A stretch of DNA of 64,000 nt, taken from positions 248,001 to 312,000 of the forward strand of contig WGNV01000002.1 of the NCBI GenBank assembly GCA_016124375.1. The letters run 5' to 3'. This DNA is from Tepidisphaera sp. (lineage in GTDB: Bacteria; Planctomycetota; Phycisphaerae; Phycisphaerales; UBA1924). Under the pieces are notes generated by a model. It was not told the DNA's origin. It was given only the letters and a program-made list of their open reading frames with translations, and made no database searches. Position 1 is the first letter of the stretch. Each line of letters begins with the position of its first letter. The position numbers and the translations under genes are program-made. Below, piece by piece: positions 41,943-54,147 of this stretch.

Positions 41943-41956
41943 TAACGCCCGGACGG

Positions 41957-43096
41957 TCAGGCGACCAGTTCGGGCTCGCGGGATTTGGAAGAGATGGTGA
42001 GCGGCACGACGCTGGGCTTACCCGGGTGGCCCTTGGGGACGCGCTTCAAGGTTTCGGCGGCGGCGGGATCGGCGTAGGAGCCGCCAAAGATCTGGGCCTT
42101 GGCGGTGGCGAGCAGGCCCTTGAGGCCGCTGAAGGTGTAGTCGACGGCGCTGGCTTCGTAGCCGCTGTGGACCATGCAGTTGGCGCAGCGTGGGTTGTCG
42201 CTGCCGGTGCCGTAGTTGGCCCAGTTGGTGGTTTCGAGGAGTTCCTTGAACGAGTCGGCGTAGCCGTCCTGCAGGAGGTAGCAGGGTTTCTGCCAGCCGA
42301 AGATGTTGTAGGTGGGCATGCCCCAGGGGGTGCAGGCGAAATCGCGCTTGCCCATGAGGTATTCGAGGAACAAGGGGCTGAGGTTGAACTTCCAGTTGCT
42401 CTTGCGGTTGCTCAGGATGAGGCGGAAGAGGTTGCGGGTCTTGTCGCGGGGCAGGAAGTGGGTTTGGTCGGGAGCCTTGTCGTAGCTGTAGCCCGGGGAG
42501 AGCATGAGGCCCTCGACGCCCAGGGCCATCATGTCGTCGAAGAAGCTGCGGACGCTGTTGGGGTCGGCGCCGTCGAAGAGGGTGGTGTTGGTGGTGACGC
42601 GGAAGCCCCGCTTGACCGCTTCCTTGATGCCGGCGATGGCGGTCTCGTAGGTGCCTTCGCGGCAGACGGCGAAGTCGTGGTGTTCCTGCTCGCCATCCAT
42701 GTGGACGCTGAAGGTGAGGTACTTGCTGGGCCTAAAGAGGCCTTCGTCGAGCTTCTGCTTGAGGAGCAGGGCGTTGGTGCAGAGGTAGACGTATTTCTTG
42801 TGGGCGACGAGGCGTTCGACGATTTCTTTGATCTGGGGGTGGAGCAGGGGCTCGCCACCAGGGATGGAGACCATGGGGGCGCCGCACTCGAGGGCGGCGT
42901 TGACGCACTGGTCGGGGGTGAGTTGTTTCTTCAGGATGTGGGCGGGGTATTGGATCTTGCCACAGCCCGCGCAGGCGAGGTTGCAGCGGAAGAGGGGCTC
43001 GAGCATGAGCACGAGCGGGTACTGCTTGCGGCCCTTGAGCTTCTGCGAGATGACATAGCTCGCGACCGTCCACATCTGCGAAATGGGTACGCCCAT
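41957..43096 (-). CDS. hpnH: Radical SAM adenosylhopane synthase
   Basis: HpnH adds the 5'-deoxyadenosyl radical to diploptene to make adenosylhopane, the first step of side-chain extension. The 379-aa protein has the radical SAM cluster motif C38-x3-C42-x2-C45 in RCNLACAGCGKIQYP, the GGEP-like motif SIPGGEPLLHP, and the C-terminal Cys region NPRCANCMVHSGYEASAV. The length matches the family. The start MGVPISQMWTVASYV is the usual HpnH N-terminus. It is divergent from hpnG across 189 nt. Confidence 0.95.
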   Translation of the reverse strand: MGVPISQMWTVASYVISQKLKGRKQYPLVLMLEPLFRCNLACAGCGKIQYPAHILKKQLTPDQCVNAALECGAPMVSIPGGEPLLHPQIKEIVERLVAHKKYVYLCTNALLLKQKLDEGLFRPSKYLTFSVHMDGEQEHHDFAVCREGTYETAIAGIKEAVKRGFRVTTNTTLFDGADPNSVRSFFDDMMALGVEGLMLSPGYSYDKAPDQTHFLPRDKTRNLFRLILSNRKSNWKFNLSPLFLEYLMGKRDFACTPWGMPTYNIFGWQKPCYLLQDGYADSFKELLETTNWANYGTGSDNPRCANCMVHSGYEASAVDYTFSGLKGLLATAKAQIFGGSYADPAAAETLKRVPKGHPGKPSVVPLTISSKSREPELVA

Positions 43097-43285
43097 GCTT
43101 GGTTCTTTCCCTGAAATCTCCGGTGAATGACACGACCGTGGCGGACACCAGGAGAGCGGGCAAGCGTAGCGCGGCTGGTGGCAATCGTCAGGATTCTGCG
43201 AAGTTGGCGGCCGACAAGTCGGTTCGTGTTCGGCAATGTCTTTGGAACGGAGCCCGCACTGCTCGGGGTCTGATAGGATCGCCGC

Positions 43286-43945
43286 GTGAACTCCAGGCCG
43301 GTGATCATCTTGTGTGCGCTGACGCGAGAGGCGAAGGCGATCGAGCGGGCGTGGCGGGTTGTGCGCCGCCGCACGGGGGGTAGGATCGAGTTTGAACCTG
43401 AAGTTCGCGTGATCGGGGTGCGCGGTTCGCGGCTTGGGCGCATCGCGAGGCCGTCGAATGACGCGGCGGTGATTGTGGCGGGCCTTGCCGGCGGGCTGGG
43501 TCCGGCGCTGCCGCGATGGACGGTCGTGCTCGACGATGAGGCGGGCGAAGTAGAGAACGACCCCGGTGACGTTCACATCGGGCGGATCATGACGTCGACG
43601 GAAGTGCTGGCCACGCCCGAAGCGAAGCGTGCGGCGTGGCAGGCGAGCGGGGCGGCATGCGTGGACATGGAGCAAGGCGTCGTTGCGGCGTGGCTCGGGC
43701 GGCCGGTGGTGGGCGTCCGCGTCGTCTTTGATGACGCGAACACGGCGCTACCCGAGGCAATCACGCGCATCAGCAACGACGTCGGGGGCGTGCGCGTGGG
43801 GGCGTTGGCGAAGTATCTGGTGACCAACGCGCGGGGCGTGCCGCGGCTTATGGAGCTGGGGCGGCAGAGCAGCAACGCGCTGACAGTGCTTGGGGGCGCG
43901 ACGGTGCTGATCGCGTCGCTGGTGGGCCGCCCGCGCGCAAACTAG
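43286..43945 (+). CDS. hpnG: Adenosylhopane nucleosidase/phosphorylase
   Basis: HpnG removes adenine from adenosylhopane. The 219-aa protein has the purine nucleoside phosphorylase fold: IILCALTREAKAIERAW at the start, VIVAGLAGGLGPAL and ACVDMEQGVVAAWL, where the Met-Glu pair binds the nucleoside. Placement divergent to hpnH supports the hopanoid role over a general MTA/SAH nucleosidase. GTG 43286 is the likely start with no clear ribosome site. It converges on the esterase gene with a 5-nt gap. Confidence 0.85.
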   Translation: MNSRPVIILCALTREAKAIERAWRVVRRRTGGRIEFEPEVRVIGVRGSRLGRIARPSNDAAVIVAGLAGGLGPALPRWTVVLDDEAGEVENDPGDVHIGRIMTSTEVLATPEAKRAAWQASGAACVDMEQGVVAAWLGRPVVGVRVVFDDANTALPEAITRISNDVGGVRVGALAKYLVTNARGVPRLMELGRQSSNALTVLGGATVLIASLVGRPRAN

Positions 43946-43950
43946 CGGGG

Positions 43951-44754
43951 TTATTGCTTCGTGTGCTGGAGCAGCCAGTCGCCGACGTTTTCGCCGCCGT
44001 AGGCGGGGTCCCAGGCGTTGTGGTTGGCCTCGGGGAAGATGGTCAGCTTGGGTTCGGGGTCGCCCTGGGTTTGGGCGGCTTTGACGGCGGCGATGAGGTC
44101 TTTGACGCCCTGGATGGGGACGACATCGTCTTTGCCGCCGTGGAATGCCCAGATGGGCAGGTGCTTGACCTTGCTCGCGACGGTCGCGTCGGAAGTATCG
44201 ACTCCTTGCGTCGGCTGGCGGCGCGGGGAGCCGTAACTGCAGACGGGCGCGAGGGCGGCCCAGACGTCGGGGTGGAGCGAGCCGATGGTCCAGGTGCCGT
44301 GGCCGCCCTGGGAGAGGCCGGTGAGGTAGGTGCGGCTGGCGTCACAGGTGAACTCGCGCCGGGTGGCATCGAGGGTGGCCATGACGAGGTCGTCGTAGGC
44401 CTCCCATTCTTGATTCTCGTCGGGCTTCTGGGGGAAGACGATGATGAAGGGGTATTGCTTGGGGCGGAACATGGCGTTGTTGCCCAGGCCGACGACGGCT
44501 TGCTTTTGGCCGTCGGTGCCGCATTCGCCGCTGCCATGGAGGAAGACGATGGTGGGGTTGGGCTTGGCGGGGTCGTACGACCATGGGACGTAGACGGCGT
44601 AGCGGTGGGCCTGGCCCTTGACGGTGACGGTGCGGAAGAGGATGCCGCGATCGGCGGTGCTGGTGCGCTCGTGCGGGGCGGTGGAGGTGGAGGCGCAGCC
44701 GGCGAGCATGGCGAGGGTGAGGACGCAAGCCGCGATGAGCGAGGGAAGATGCAT
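43951..44754 (-). CDS. Lipoprotein alpha/beta hydrolase (esterase/phospholipase type)
   Basis: The 267-aa protein has a lipobox LAGC with lipidated Cys 20, so it is attached to a membrane outside the cytoplasm. The nucleophile motif GLSQGG has Ser at 148. FLHGSGECG forms the oxyanion region, GKDDVVP supplies Asp, and EANHNAWDP supplies His. The fold matches the PHB-depolymerase/feruloyl-esterase-like group (LpqC, COG4099 type). AGGAG six bases before ATG supports the start. The substrate is unknown. It lies after the RND pump on the same strand with 94 nt between. Confidence 0.87.
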   Translation of the reverse strand: MHLPSLIAACVLTLAMLAGCASTSTAPHERTSTADRGILFRTVTVKGQAHRYAVYVPWSYDPAKPNPTIVFLHGSGECGTDGQKQAVVGLGNNAMFRPKQYPFIIVFPQKPDENQEWEAYDDLVMATLDATRREFTCDASRTYLTGLSQGGHGTWTIGSLHPDVWAALAPVCSYGSPRRQPTQGVDTSDATVASKVKHLPIWAFHGGKDDVVPIQGVKDLIAAVKAAQTQGDPEPKLTIFPEANHNAWDPAYGGENVGDWLLQHTKQ

Positions 44755-44848
44755 GCAAGGCTCCTGAGCTGGGCACGGGCGGCGCAGCGAACGCCGTACC
44801 GGCGGACGCCATCATACCGGTCGGGGCTGCGGGTGCTTTGGGGGCGGA

Positions 44849-47800
44849 TTATGCGTGAGCGGGGGCGGCTGGCGCGGGCTTGGGGGGACGGACGATCTCG
44901 ACCGCTCGGGTGATGACGAAGTAGAGAACGGGGGTGAAGAGCAGGCCCAGGACGGTGGCGCCGAGCATGCCGCCAAACACGGCGGTGCCCAGGGCGCGGC
45001 GGCTGGCGGCGCCGGCTCCGCTGGCTGAGATGAGCGGCGTCACACCCAGGATGAACGCGAAGCTGGTCATGAGGATGGGGCGGAAGCGGGTGCGGGCGGC
45101 GGTGATGGCGGCTTCGGCGGCGCTCTTGCCCTCGGCCCGGGCCTCGCGTGCGAACTCGACGATGAGGATGGCGTTCTTTGCGCCCAGGCCGATCAGCAGC
45201 ACCAGGCCGATCTGCGTGAAGACGTTGTTGTCCAGGCCCGTGAGGATGAGCGCGACCATCGCGCCGATGACCACCAGCGGCACGCTGAGCACCACGGCCA
45301 GGGGCGTCGTCCAGCTCTCGTATTGCGCGGCCAAGATGAGGTAGACCAGCAGCATGCCCAGGCCGAAGACGAGGATGGCCTTACCCCCGGCTCGCTTCTC
45401 CTGGAATGAGAGCGCCGTCCAGTCGAAGCCCATGCCGGGGGGCAGGCGATCGGCGGCGGCCGCCTCGAAGAGGCCCATCGCCTCGCCCGAACTGGTGCCC
45501 AGGGCGGGAATGCCGTAGACCGCGGCGGCTTCGTAGAGGTTGTAACGCTCGACGCGATCCGGCCCGATGGCGTCCTTGACGGTGGTAAACGCGCCGATCG
45601 GTCCCATCTGCCCTTCGCTGTTGCGCACTTCCAGGCGGGTGATGTCCTGGCGGTTCAGGCGGTACTTGTTGTCCGCCTGCAGGTTCACCTGATAGGTGCG
45701 GCCCTGCAGGTTGAAGTCGTTGACGTAGGTCGAGCCGAGCTGAGTCTGCAGGGCGTTGAAGACGCTCTGCAGCGGGATGCCCTGCTTGAGCACTTTGTCG
45801 CGGTCGATGTCGAGGAAGATCTGCGGGACGCCCGCGCGGAAGGTGGTGTAGCCCCCGAGCAGGCGCTGCTTGCCGTTGGCGTTGGCCTGGCCCATCGCAG
45901 CGCCGATCATGTCCCAGGCGGCACCGGCCATGGCGTCGCGCCCGGCGCCGGCCTTGTCTTCGAGGCGGCCTTCGATGCCGCTGGTATTGCCCAGGCCCTG
46001 AATGGCGGGCAGGGAGAAGACGAGCATGTCGGATTCCTGAATGGAAGCGACCTTGCCCCGGATGTCGTTCATGATGACGTCGACGCCACGCCCGATCTTG
46101 GCCCGCTCGGCCCAGGGCTTGAGAACGATCCAGGCGTTGCCGAACGAGGTGCCCTGGCCCTGGATGACGGAGAAGCCCGAGAGGGTCACGACGTCCTGCA
46201 CGCCGTCGACTTTCGAAACGATGTCGCTGACGCGGTGCATCACGTCGGTGGTGCGTTCAAGAGAAGCGCCGTCGGGCAGGGATGCGGCGACCACGACGAA
46301 GCCGAGGTCCTCGTTGGGCACAAAGCCGGTGGGGACGCGCTCAACGGCCTTGAAGGTAATGAAGAGCACGCCCCCGAAGAGCAGCAGCCCCACCACCGCC
46401 ACTCGCAGGCTCTGGCGGGTCAGCCAGGTGTAGGCGTTGGTGACGCGATCGAAGACCCAGTTGAACGCGCGGGAGAACCACGAGAAGGGCCGGAAGAGAA
46501 TGAAGCCCTTCTTGGGATGCTCCTCGTGGGGCTTCAGGATCAGCGCGCACAGGGCCGGGCTCAGCGTCAGGGCGTTGAGGGCCGAGAGGGCGGTGCTGGC
46601 GGCGATGGTGAGCGCGAACTGTCGGTACATCTCGCCCGTGATGCCCGGAAGCGCGGCGGTGGGCAGAAAGACGCTCATCAGCACCAGGGTGATGGCGATG
46701 ACCGGGCCGGTGATCTCGCCCATGGCGCGGATGGTGGCGTCCCTGGGGGAAAGATGATGTTCGCGCATGTTGCGCTCGACGTTCTCGACGACGACGATCG
46801 CGTCGTCGACCACGATGCCGATGGCCAGCACCATCCCGAACATGGTCAGCATGTTGATCGAGAAGCCGAAGAGCTTCAGGAGCAGCGCCGTGCCGATCAG
46901 CGAAACGGGGATCGTGACGGCGGGGATCAGCGTCGTGCGCAGGCTCTGCAGGAAGACGAGCACGACCAGGAACACGAGAATGAAGGCTTCGAGAAGGGTC
47001 TGGGCGACCTCTTCGAGCGAGGCGCGGATGAACATCGACGAGTCGTAGAAGAACTTGGCCTGGGTGCCGGGCGGCAGGGGCACGCTCTGCTTGGGATCGG
47101 TGAGGCGGGCCAGGGCGGCGCGAAGGTTGTTGGTGATGTCGACGAGGTTGGCCCCGGGCAACTGGTAGACGACCATGATGGCGTTGGGCTTGCCGTTGAA
47201 CGTCGCGACCGTCGAATAGTCGCGGCTGCCAAGCTCGATCCGCGCGACATCCTTCACCCGCACCACGCGGCCTTCGTCGGCGGTCTTGACGATGATGTCG
47301 CCGAACTCTTCGGGGGTCTTGAGGCGGCCCTTGGTGTTCACGATGAACTCGAAGTCGGTGCCTTCGGGGGCGGGCGGGCGGCCGATCGAGCCCGCGGCCA
47401 CCTGCACGTTCTGCTGGCGGATGGCGTTGGACACGTCGTCCACGGTCAGCTCGCGCACCTTGAGCTTGTACGGGTCGAGCCATACCCGCATGCTCCATTC
47501 CTTGTTGGGCAGGATGTTGATCGCGCCCACGCCCGGCAGACGCGCGATCTCGTCCTTCCAGTAGGTGTTCACGAAGTTGCTCAGCACCAGGTCGCTCTGC
47601 GAGGCATCGGGCGAATAGAGCGCGATGACGCCGGCCAGCGCCGTCGATTGCTTCTTGGTGGTGACGCCCAGGCGGCGGACGTCCTCGGGCAGCTTGGGCT
47701 CGGCGATATTCACGCGGTTCTGCACCAGCACCGAGGCGATGTCCACGTTGGTGCCGACTTCGAAGCTCACGTCCAGCCCGTAGTGCCCGTCGCTGGAGGT

Positions 47801-48043
47801 GGAGCTCATGTAGAGCATGTTGTCGACGCCGTTGACCTCCTGCTCGATCGTCGCGGCGACGGTGTCGGCGATGGTCCGGGCGTTAGCTCCGGGGTAGAGC
47901 GCGTCGACGTGGACGATCGGCGGGGCGAGCTCGGGGTATTGGGCGATGGGCAGTGTGCCCGCGGCCACGGCGCCCAGCAGCACCAGAATGATCGAGATCA
48001 CCCCCGCGAACACCGGGCGATTGATGAAAAACTTGCTGATCAT
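44849..48043 (-). CDS. RND efflux pump inner-membrane subunit (HAE1/AcrB-like)
   Basis: The 1064-aa proton-driven exporter has 12 membrane helices and two large periplasmic loops. The N-terminus MISKFFINRPVFAGVISIIL is typical. GIVVDDAIVVVENVERNM in helix 4 holds the proton-relay Asp pair, and GLGAKNAILIVEFAREAR in helix 10 the Lys. The family-typical PVSLIGTALLLKLFGFSINMLTMFGMVLAIGIV stretch is present. GAGGA six bases before ATG 48043 supports the start. It is downstream of its adaptor gene (106-nt gap), but no outer-membrane TolC-like gene is nearby. The probable substrates are drugs or hydrophobic compounds. Confidence 0.94.
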   Translation of the reverse strand: MISKFFINRPVFAGVISIILVLLGAVAAGTLPIAQYPELAPPIVHVDALYPGANARTIADTVAATIEQEVNGVDNMLYMSSTSSDGHYGLDVSFEVGTNVDIASVLVQNRVNIAEPKLPEDVRRLGVTTKKQSTALAGVIALYSPDASQSDLVLSNFVNTYWKDEIARLPGVGAINILPNKEWSMRVWLDPYKLKVRELTVDDVSNAIRQQNVQVAAGSIGRPPAPEGTDFEFIVNTKGRLKTPEEFGDIIVKTADEGRVVRVKDVARIELGSRDYSTVATFNGKPNAIMVVYQLPGANLVDITNNLRAALARLTDPKQSVPLPPGTQAKFFYDSSMFIRASLEEVAQTLLEAFILVFLVVLVFLQSLRTTLIPAVTIPVSLIGTALLLKLFGFSINMLTMFGMVLAIGIVVDDAIVVVENVERNMREHHLSPRDATIRAMGEITGPVIAITLVLMSVFLPTAALPGITGEMYRQFALTIAASTALSALNALTLSPALCALILKPHEEHPKKGFILFRPFSWFSRAFNWVFDRVTNAYTWLTRQSLRVAVVGLLLFGGVLFITFKAVERVPTGFVPNEDLGFVVVAASLPDGASLERTTDVMHRVSDIVSKVDGVQDVVTLSGFSVIQGQGTSFGNAWIVLKPWAERAKIGRGVDVIMNDIRGKVASIQESDMLVFSLPAIQGLGNTSGIEGRLEDKAGAGRDAMAGAAWDMIGAAMGQANANGKQRLLGGYTTFRAGVPQIFLDIDRDKVLKQGIPLQSVFNALQTQLGSTYVNDFNLQGRTYQVNLQADNKYRLNRQDITRLEVRNSEGQMGPIGAFTTVKDAIGPDRVERYNLYEAAAVYGIPALGTSSGEAMGLFEAAAADRLPPGMGFDWTALSFQEKRAGGKAILVFGLGMLLVYLILAAQYESWTTPLAVVLSVPLVVIGAMVALILTGLDNNVFTQIGLVLLIGLGAKNAILIVEFAREARAEGKSAAEAAITAARTRFRPILMTSFAFILGVTPLISASGAGAASRRALGTAVFGGMLGATVLGLLFTPVLYFVITRAVEIVRPPKPAPAAPAHA

Positions 48044-48149
48044 GCGCTGTCCTCTGCCGCACGCCCGCGCCCGCGGCCCTCACCGTCACCGTGTAGAAGC
48101 CTGTCTGCTCAAACCGCCGCCATCTGATCCGGTTCGACACGCGAGCCCG

Positions 48150-49448
48150 TTACTTGGGGTCGGGCTTGGGCGGATCCTTGGGTTCGGTCTTTGATTCGCC
48201 GCCCGAGCCGCTGGCTGGCTTGACGTCGGGTTTGGTCTCGGCCTTTGCCGGAGACGCGCCTTCGGGCTTGGCGGCCTTGGCGTCGCCATCGATCAGCGTG
48301 GATTCGTCGACCATCTTGGGCGCGACCGTCGAGCCGGGTCGGGCCCGCTGCAGGCCATTGACGACGATGTGCTCGCTTCCATCGATGCCTTCGATGATCC
48401 GGGTCAGGCGGCCTTCGCTGGCGCCCACCCGAACGGCGCGGCGTTCCACGACGTTTTTGTCGTTCACCACCAGCACATATCGCCCGAGCTGATCCGCGTT
48501 GACGGCGACATCCGGGAGCACGAAGGCTTCGGTCTTGCCGAAGATCGCCTTCACGCGGACGTACGCCCCGGGCAGGATCACGCCGTCGGGGTTGTCGAAG
48601 ATCGAATCGACGCCCAGCGTGCCGGTCTTGGAATCGACGGTGTTGTCGGCCTTGTAGAAGCGTCCGACGTGCGGGTAGCCCGGCTCGTTGGCCAGGCCGA
48701 GCAGCACGGTCAGGCCGTCCCGCCCGTCCTCACCAGGGCGCTTGTACGCGGCTTCGGCCCGGATGCTGAGCAGTTGCTGCTCGTCGATGCTGTAGCGGGC
48801 GTAAATCTTCGAATCGTCGATCACGGTCGCCAGCAGCGTGGGTTCGGACGCGCCGACGAGGTTGCCAGCGTCGAGCGTCTGGATGCCCAGGCGCCCGTCG
48901 ATCGGCGAAACAACCCGCGTGAACTCGAGGTCGAGCTTGCGCTGCACGAGTTGGGCTTTGGCAAGGTCGAGCTGCGCCTCGGCCGCGTCGCGATCAGCCT
49001 GGGCTTTGTCCAGTTCGAGGTGGGCGGCGGCTTCCTTGTTCACGGCTTCGCGCACGCGGTTGAGCGTCACCTCCGCGAGCTTGAGCTGTGCCTCCTGGGC
49101 CGCGATCATGGCCTGGGCCTGGTTCACCGCGGCCTGAAACTCGCGGGGATCGATGGTGTACAGCACGTCGCCGGTCTTGACCCGCTGCCCGCCCTCGACG
49201 AACCGCTTCTCGATGTAGCCCTTGACCCGGGCTCGAACCTCGACCGACGCGACGCCTCGCGTGAAGCCGGTGAACTCCAGGGCGTTGGTGACCTCCCGTT
49301 TCTGCGGGATGGTCACGGTCACCTCGGCCGGGGGAGGCGGGGTGTAGCCACCCTTTTGTTCCTTGCAGCCGCCCACGATCGCGAGGGCGAGTCCGGCCCC
49401 CAGCACGAGCGACCACAAGCGGCCGCGCCCCACCCCATGATGCCCCAT
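48150..49448 (-). CDS. RND efflux periplasmic adaptor lipoprotein (AcrA-like)
   Basis: The 432-aa adaptor starts at MGHHGVGRGRLWSL. It has the lipobox VGGC at Cys 28, a lipoyl/biotinyl-like half (VRARVKGYIEKRFVEGGQRVKTGDVLYTIDP), a coiled-coil hairpin (about 97-155, many Ala, Gln and Glu) and the second lipoyl half VVSPIDGRLGIQ. Beta-barrel and membrane-proximal domains follow. The C-terminal 50 residues are Lys, Pro and Glu-rich and unusual. AGGTG lies seven bases before ATG. It is the first gene of the pump operon; a palindrome at 49503-49520 lies in its promoter region. Confidence 0.92.
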   Translation of the reverse strand: MGHHGVGRGRLWSLVLGAGLALAIVGGCKEQKGGYTPPPPAEVTVTIPQKREVTNALEFTGFTRGVASVEVRARVKGYIEKRFVEGGQRVKTGDVLYTIDPREFQAAVNQAQAMIAAQEAQLKLAEVTLNRVREAVNKEAAAHLELDKAQADRDAAEAQLDLAKAQLVQRKLDLEFTRVVSPIDGRLGIQTLDAGNLVGASEPTLLATVIDDSKIYARYSIDEQQLLSIRAEAAYKRPGEDGRDGLTVLLGLANEPGYPHVGRFYKADNTVDSKTGTLGVDSIFDNPDGVILPGAYVRVKAIFGKTEAFVLPDVAVNADQLGRYVLVVNDKNVVERRAVRVGASEGRLTRIIEGIDGSEHIVVNGLQRARPGSTVAPKMVDESTLIDGDAKAAKPEGASPAKAETKPDVKPASGSGGESKTEPKDPPKPDPK

Positions 49449-49502
49449 TTCCGCACCTCGCAGTTGATTTTCACGGCCCCGACAGAATCCAGTCCCATAA
49501 GT

Positions 49503-49520
49503 CCGATTTGTGCAAATCGG
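49503..49520. promoter_or_regulatory. Palindrome upstream of efflux operon (possible operator)
   Basis: CCGATTT-GTGC-AAATCGG is a perfect 7-bp inverted repeat 54 nt before the adaptor start. It is more AT-rich than its surroundings. The position suits a TetR- or MarR-type repressor, but no regulator gene is adjacent. Confidence 0.45.
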
Positions 49521-49712
49521 GCCTTTCGCGGGAGCATAGCCAAACCTCGCGAGCGACGCGTTGGCAGTTCGGAAGTCGACTTGAGATTCCCACACGCGCG
49601 AGTGTTGACCAGCACCACTCAGACGAGGAGCCGACAAAAAGAAGGACAGCGAGCCGGCCGGAAGCCGGGATGCGGCCCGGATTGGGTTGGTGGGACGCGA
49701 GCGGCCTTGACG

Positions 49713-50027
49713 TCAGTGAACGTCGTCGGAGGTGCGCGAGCGAGAGGCTTCGACCTTGTCGGCGCGGCTGACGCGGCGATCATCGCGGTCGGCCATGGGC
49801 TGGCGGTCCTCGATCTCCCGCACCTCGCGGCGAGGCGCGGGCTTGGAAGATTCGGACTCGATGTCCTCCTCGACGCTCTTGAGCCCCTTCTTGAACTCCA
49901 CGATGCCGCGGCCCAGGTTCTTGCCGACCTCGGGCAGCCTGCCACCAAAGATCAACAACCCAACCGCCAGCAGGATCACCATGTCCATGGTGGTGAAACT
50001 GCCAAAGCCAAACGCGAGCGTGTGCAT
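49713..50027 (-). CDS. tatA: Twin-arginine translocase subunit TatA/E
   Basis: The 104-aa protein has the TatA plan: a short periplasmic N-terminus, one helix (MVILLAVGLLIFGG, about 15-28), the hinge RLPEVGKNLG, and the amphipathic helix GRGIVEFKKGLKSVEEDI. A charged tail follows. ATG 50027 has GGAG six bases upstream and is preferred to ATG 50042, which lacks one. TatA oligomers form the pore for folded proteins with twin-arginine signals. TatC is not in the window. Confidence 0.93.
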   Translation of the reverse strand: MHTLAFGFGSFTTMDMVILLAVGLLIFGGRLPEVGKNLGRGIVEFKKGLKSVEEDIESESSKPAPRREVREIEDRQPMADRDDRRVSRADKVEASRSRTSDDVH

Positions 50028-50206
50028 GAACTTCTCCAGCATCGGGCGCCAGGATTATTCCGGGTCCCGTCGGGCGTTCCTTGCCCGCTTGTTCAACCGT
50101 CGAGCAATCAAAGCGATCGGCGGCCACAGAGTCAACGTCCGGCGCAACCCCAGATTGCCGATGGGCTTGCAACGATACCAAACAAACTACGTTCAGGCGG
50201 TGCGAG

Positions 50207-53402
<3,196 letters not shown>

Positions 53403-53427
53403 TCGAGGGAATGGGTTTTCCTAGACG

Positions 53428-53453
53428 CCGGATGTGAGTCTTCGAACATCCGG
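53428..53453. repeat. Hairpin with conserved 10-nt loop, copy 2
   Basis: The stem CCGGATGT/ACATCCGG encloses the loop GAGTCTTCGA, identical to the loop at 9317-9326. The inner stem pairs differ from copy 1 with complementarity kept. CTCACGTCCGGCGTC at 53506-53520 is also nearly the complement of 53424-53438, so the 97-nt segment can form a larger inverted repeat. Confidence 0.85.
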
Positions 53454-53549
53454 GTTGCTCGTTGATGGCGCGCGAATACCCGAGTCACCCAGACGTTCGC
53501 CAAGGCTCACGTCCGGCGTCTGAGATGCTGGTACACTGCTCTTGCACGC

Positions 53550-54083
53550 ATGCACAACATCGAGATCAAATGTGAACTGCGGGATATCGGCCTGGCCCGG
53601 GCGACATGCCGCTCACTGAAGGCGACGCACATTCTGTCGTTTGACCAGACGGACACGTATTTTCGCGTGCCGGACGGGCGGCTGAAACGTCGCGAGACCA
53701 CGGGCGAGCCCACCGAGTGGATTTTTTACGAGCGTGCGAATCGGGCGGCGACGCGCCTCAGCCACTTCATGATCTATTCAGAAGAGCAGGCGAAGGAGCG
53801 CTACGGCAGCGAGCCATTGCCCGTGTGGGTGGTGGTGAAAAAACGCCGCGAGCTGTGGATGCTGGGCAACACGCGGATTCACCTGGACGAGGTGGAGGGC
53901 CTGGGCACGTTCATCGAGTTCGAAGCGCTGGTGTCGCGGGATCACAACATCGCGCGAGGCCACGAGGCGGTGGCGACGCTGCGAGAGGCCTTCGGGCCGA
54001 TCATGGGCGAGGCGATCGGCCTGAGCTACAGCGACATGGTCGCGAACCAGGCGGCGGACGCGTCGGAATCGCGGCCGGGTTGA
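53550..54083 (+). CDS. CYTH-domain protein (class IV adenylate cyclase-like)
   Basis: The 177-aa protein begins MHNIEIKCELRD, the N-terminal Glu/Lys motif of CYTH (triphosphate tunnel) enzymes. Later strands keep TDTYFRVPDGRLKRRE and NTRIHLDEVEGLGTFIEFEALV, the alternating charged residues that line the tunnel. Relatives act as adenylate cyclases, thiamine triphosphatases or tripolyphosphatases, and sequence alone does not separate these. It lies 147 nt after ligA, with a hairpin repeat between. Confidence 0.88.
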   Translation: MHNIEIKCELRDIGLARATCRSLKATHILSFDQTDTYFRVPDGRLKRRETTGEPTEWIFYERANRAATRLSHFMIYSEEQAKERYGSEPLPVWVVVKKRRELWMLGNTRIHLDEVEGLGTFIEFEALVSRDHNIARGHEAVATLREAFGPIMGEAIGLSYSDMVANQAADASESRPG

Positions 54084-54097
54084 GGGCAACGCAAGAA

Positions 54098-54124
54098 CAC
54101 CATGACGCGAAGCGCATCATGGTG
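54098..54124. terminator. Hairpin between convergent genes
   Basis: CACCATGA at 54098-54105 pairs with TCATGGTG at 54117-54124 around an 11-nt loop. It fills the 64-nt gap between the CYTH and M20 stops. There is no T-run, so a role as terminator or 3'-end stabiliser is inferred from position. Confidence 0.5.
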
Positions 54125-54147
54125 GCACGGGACGTGGCGTTGGCGAT

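Noticed and set aside
46235..48127. 630-codon plus-strand frame opposite the RND pump
   Set aside because: It is antisense to a clear HAE1 transporter and rich in His, Asp, Gly and Arg without domains.
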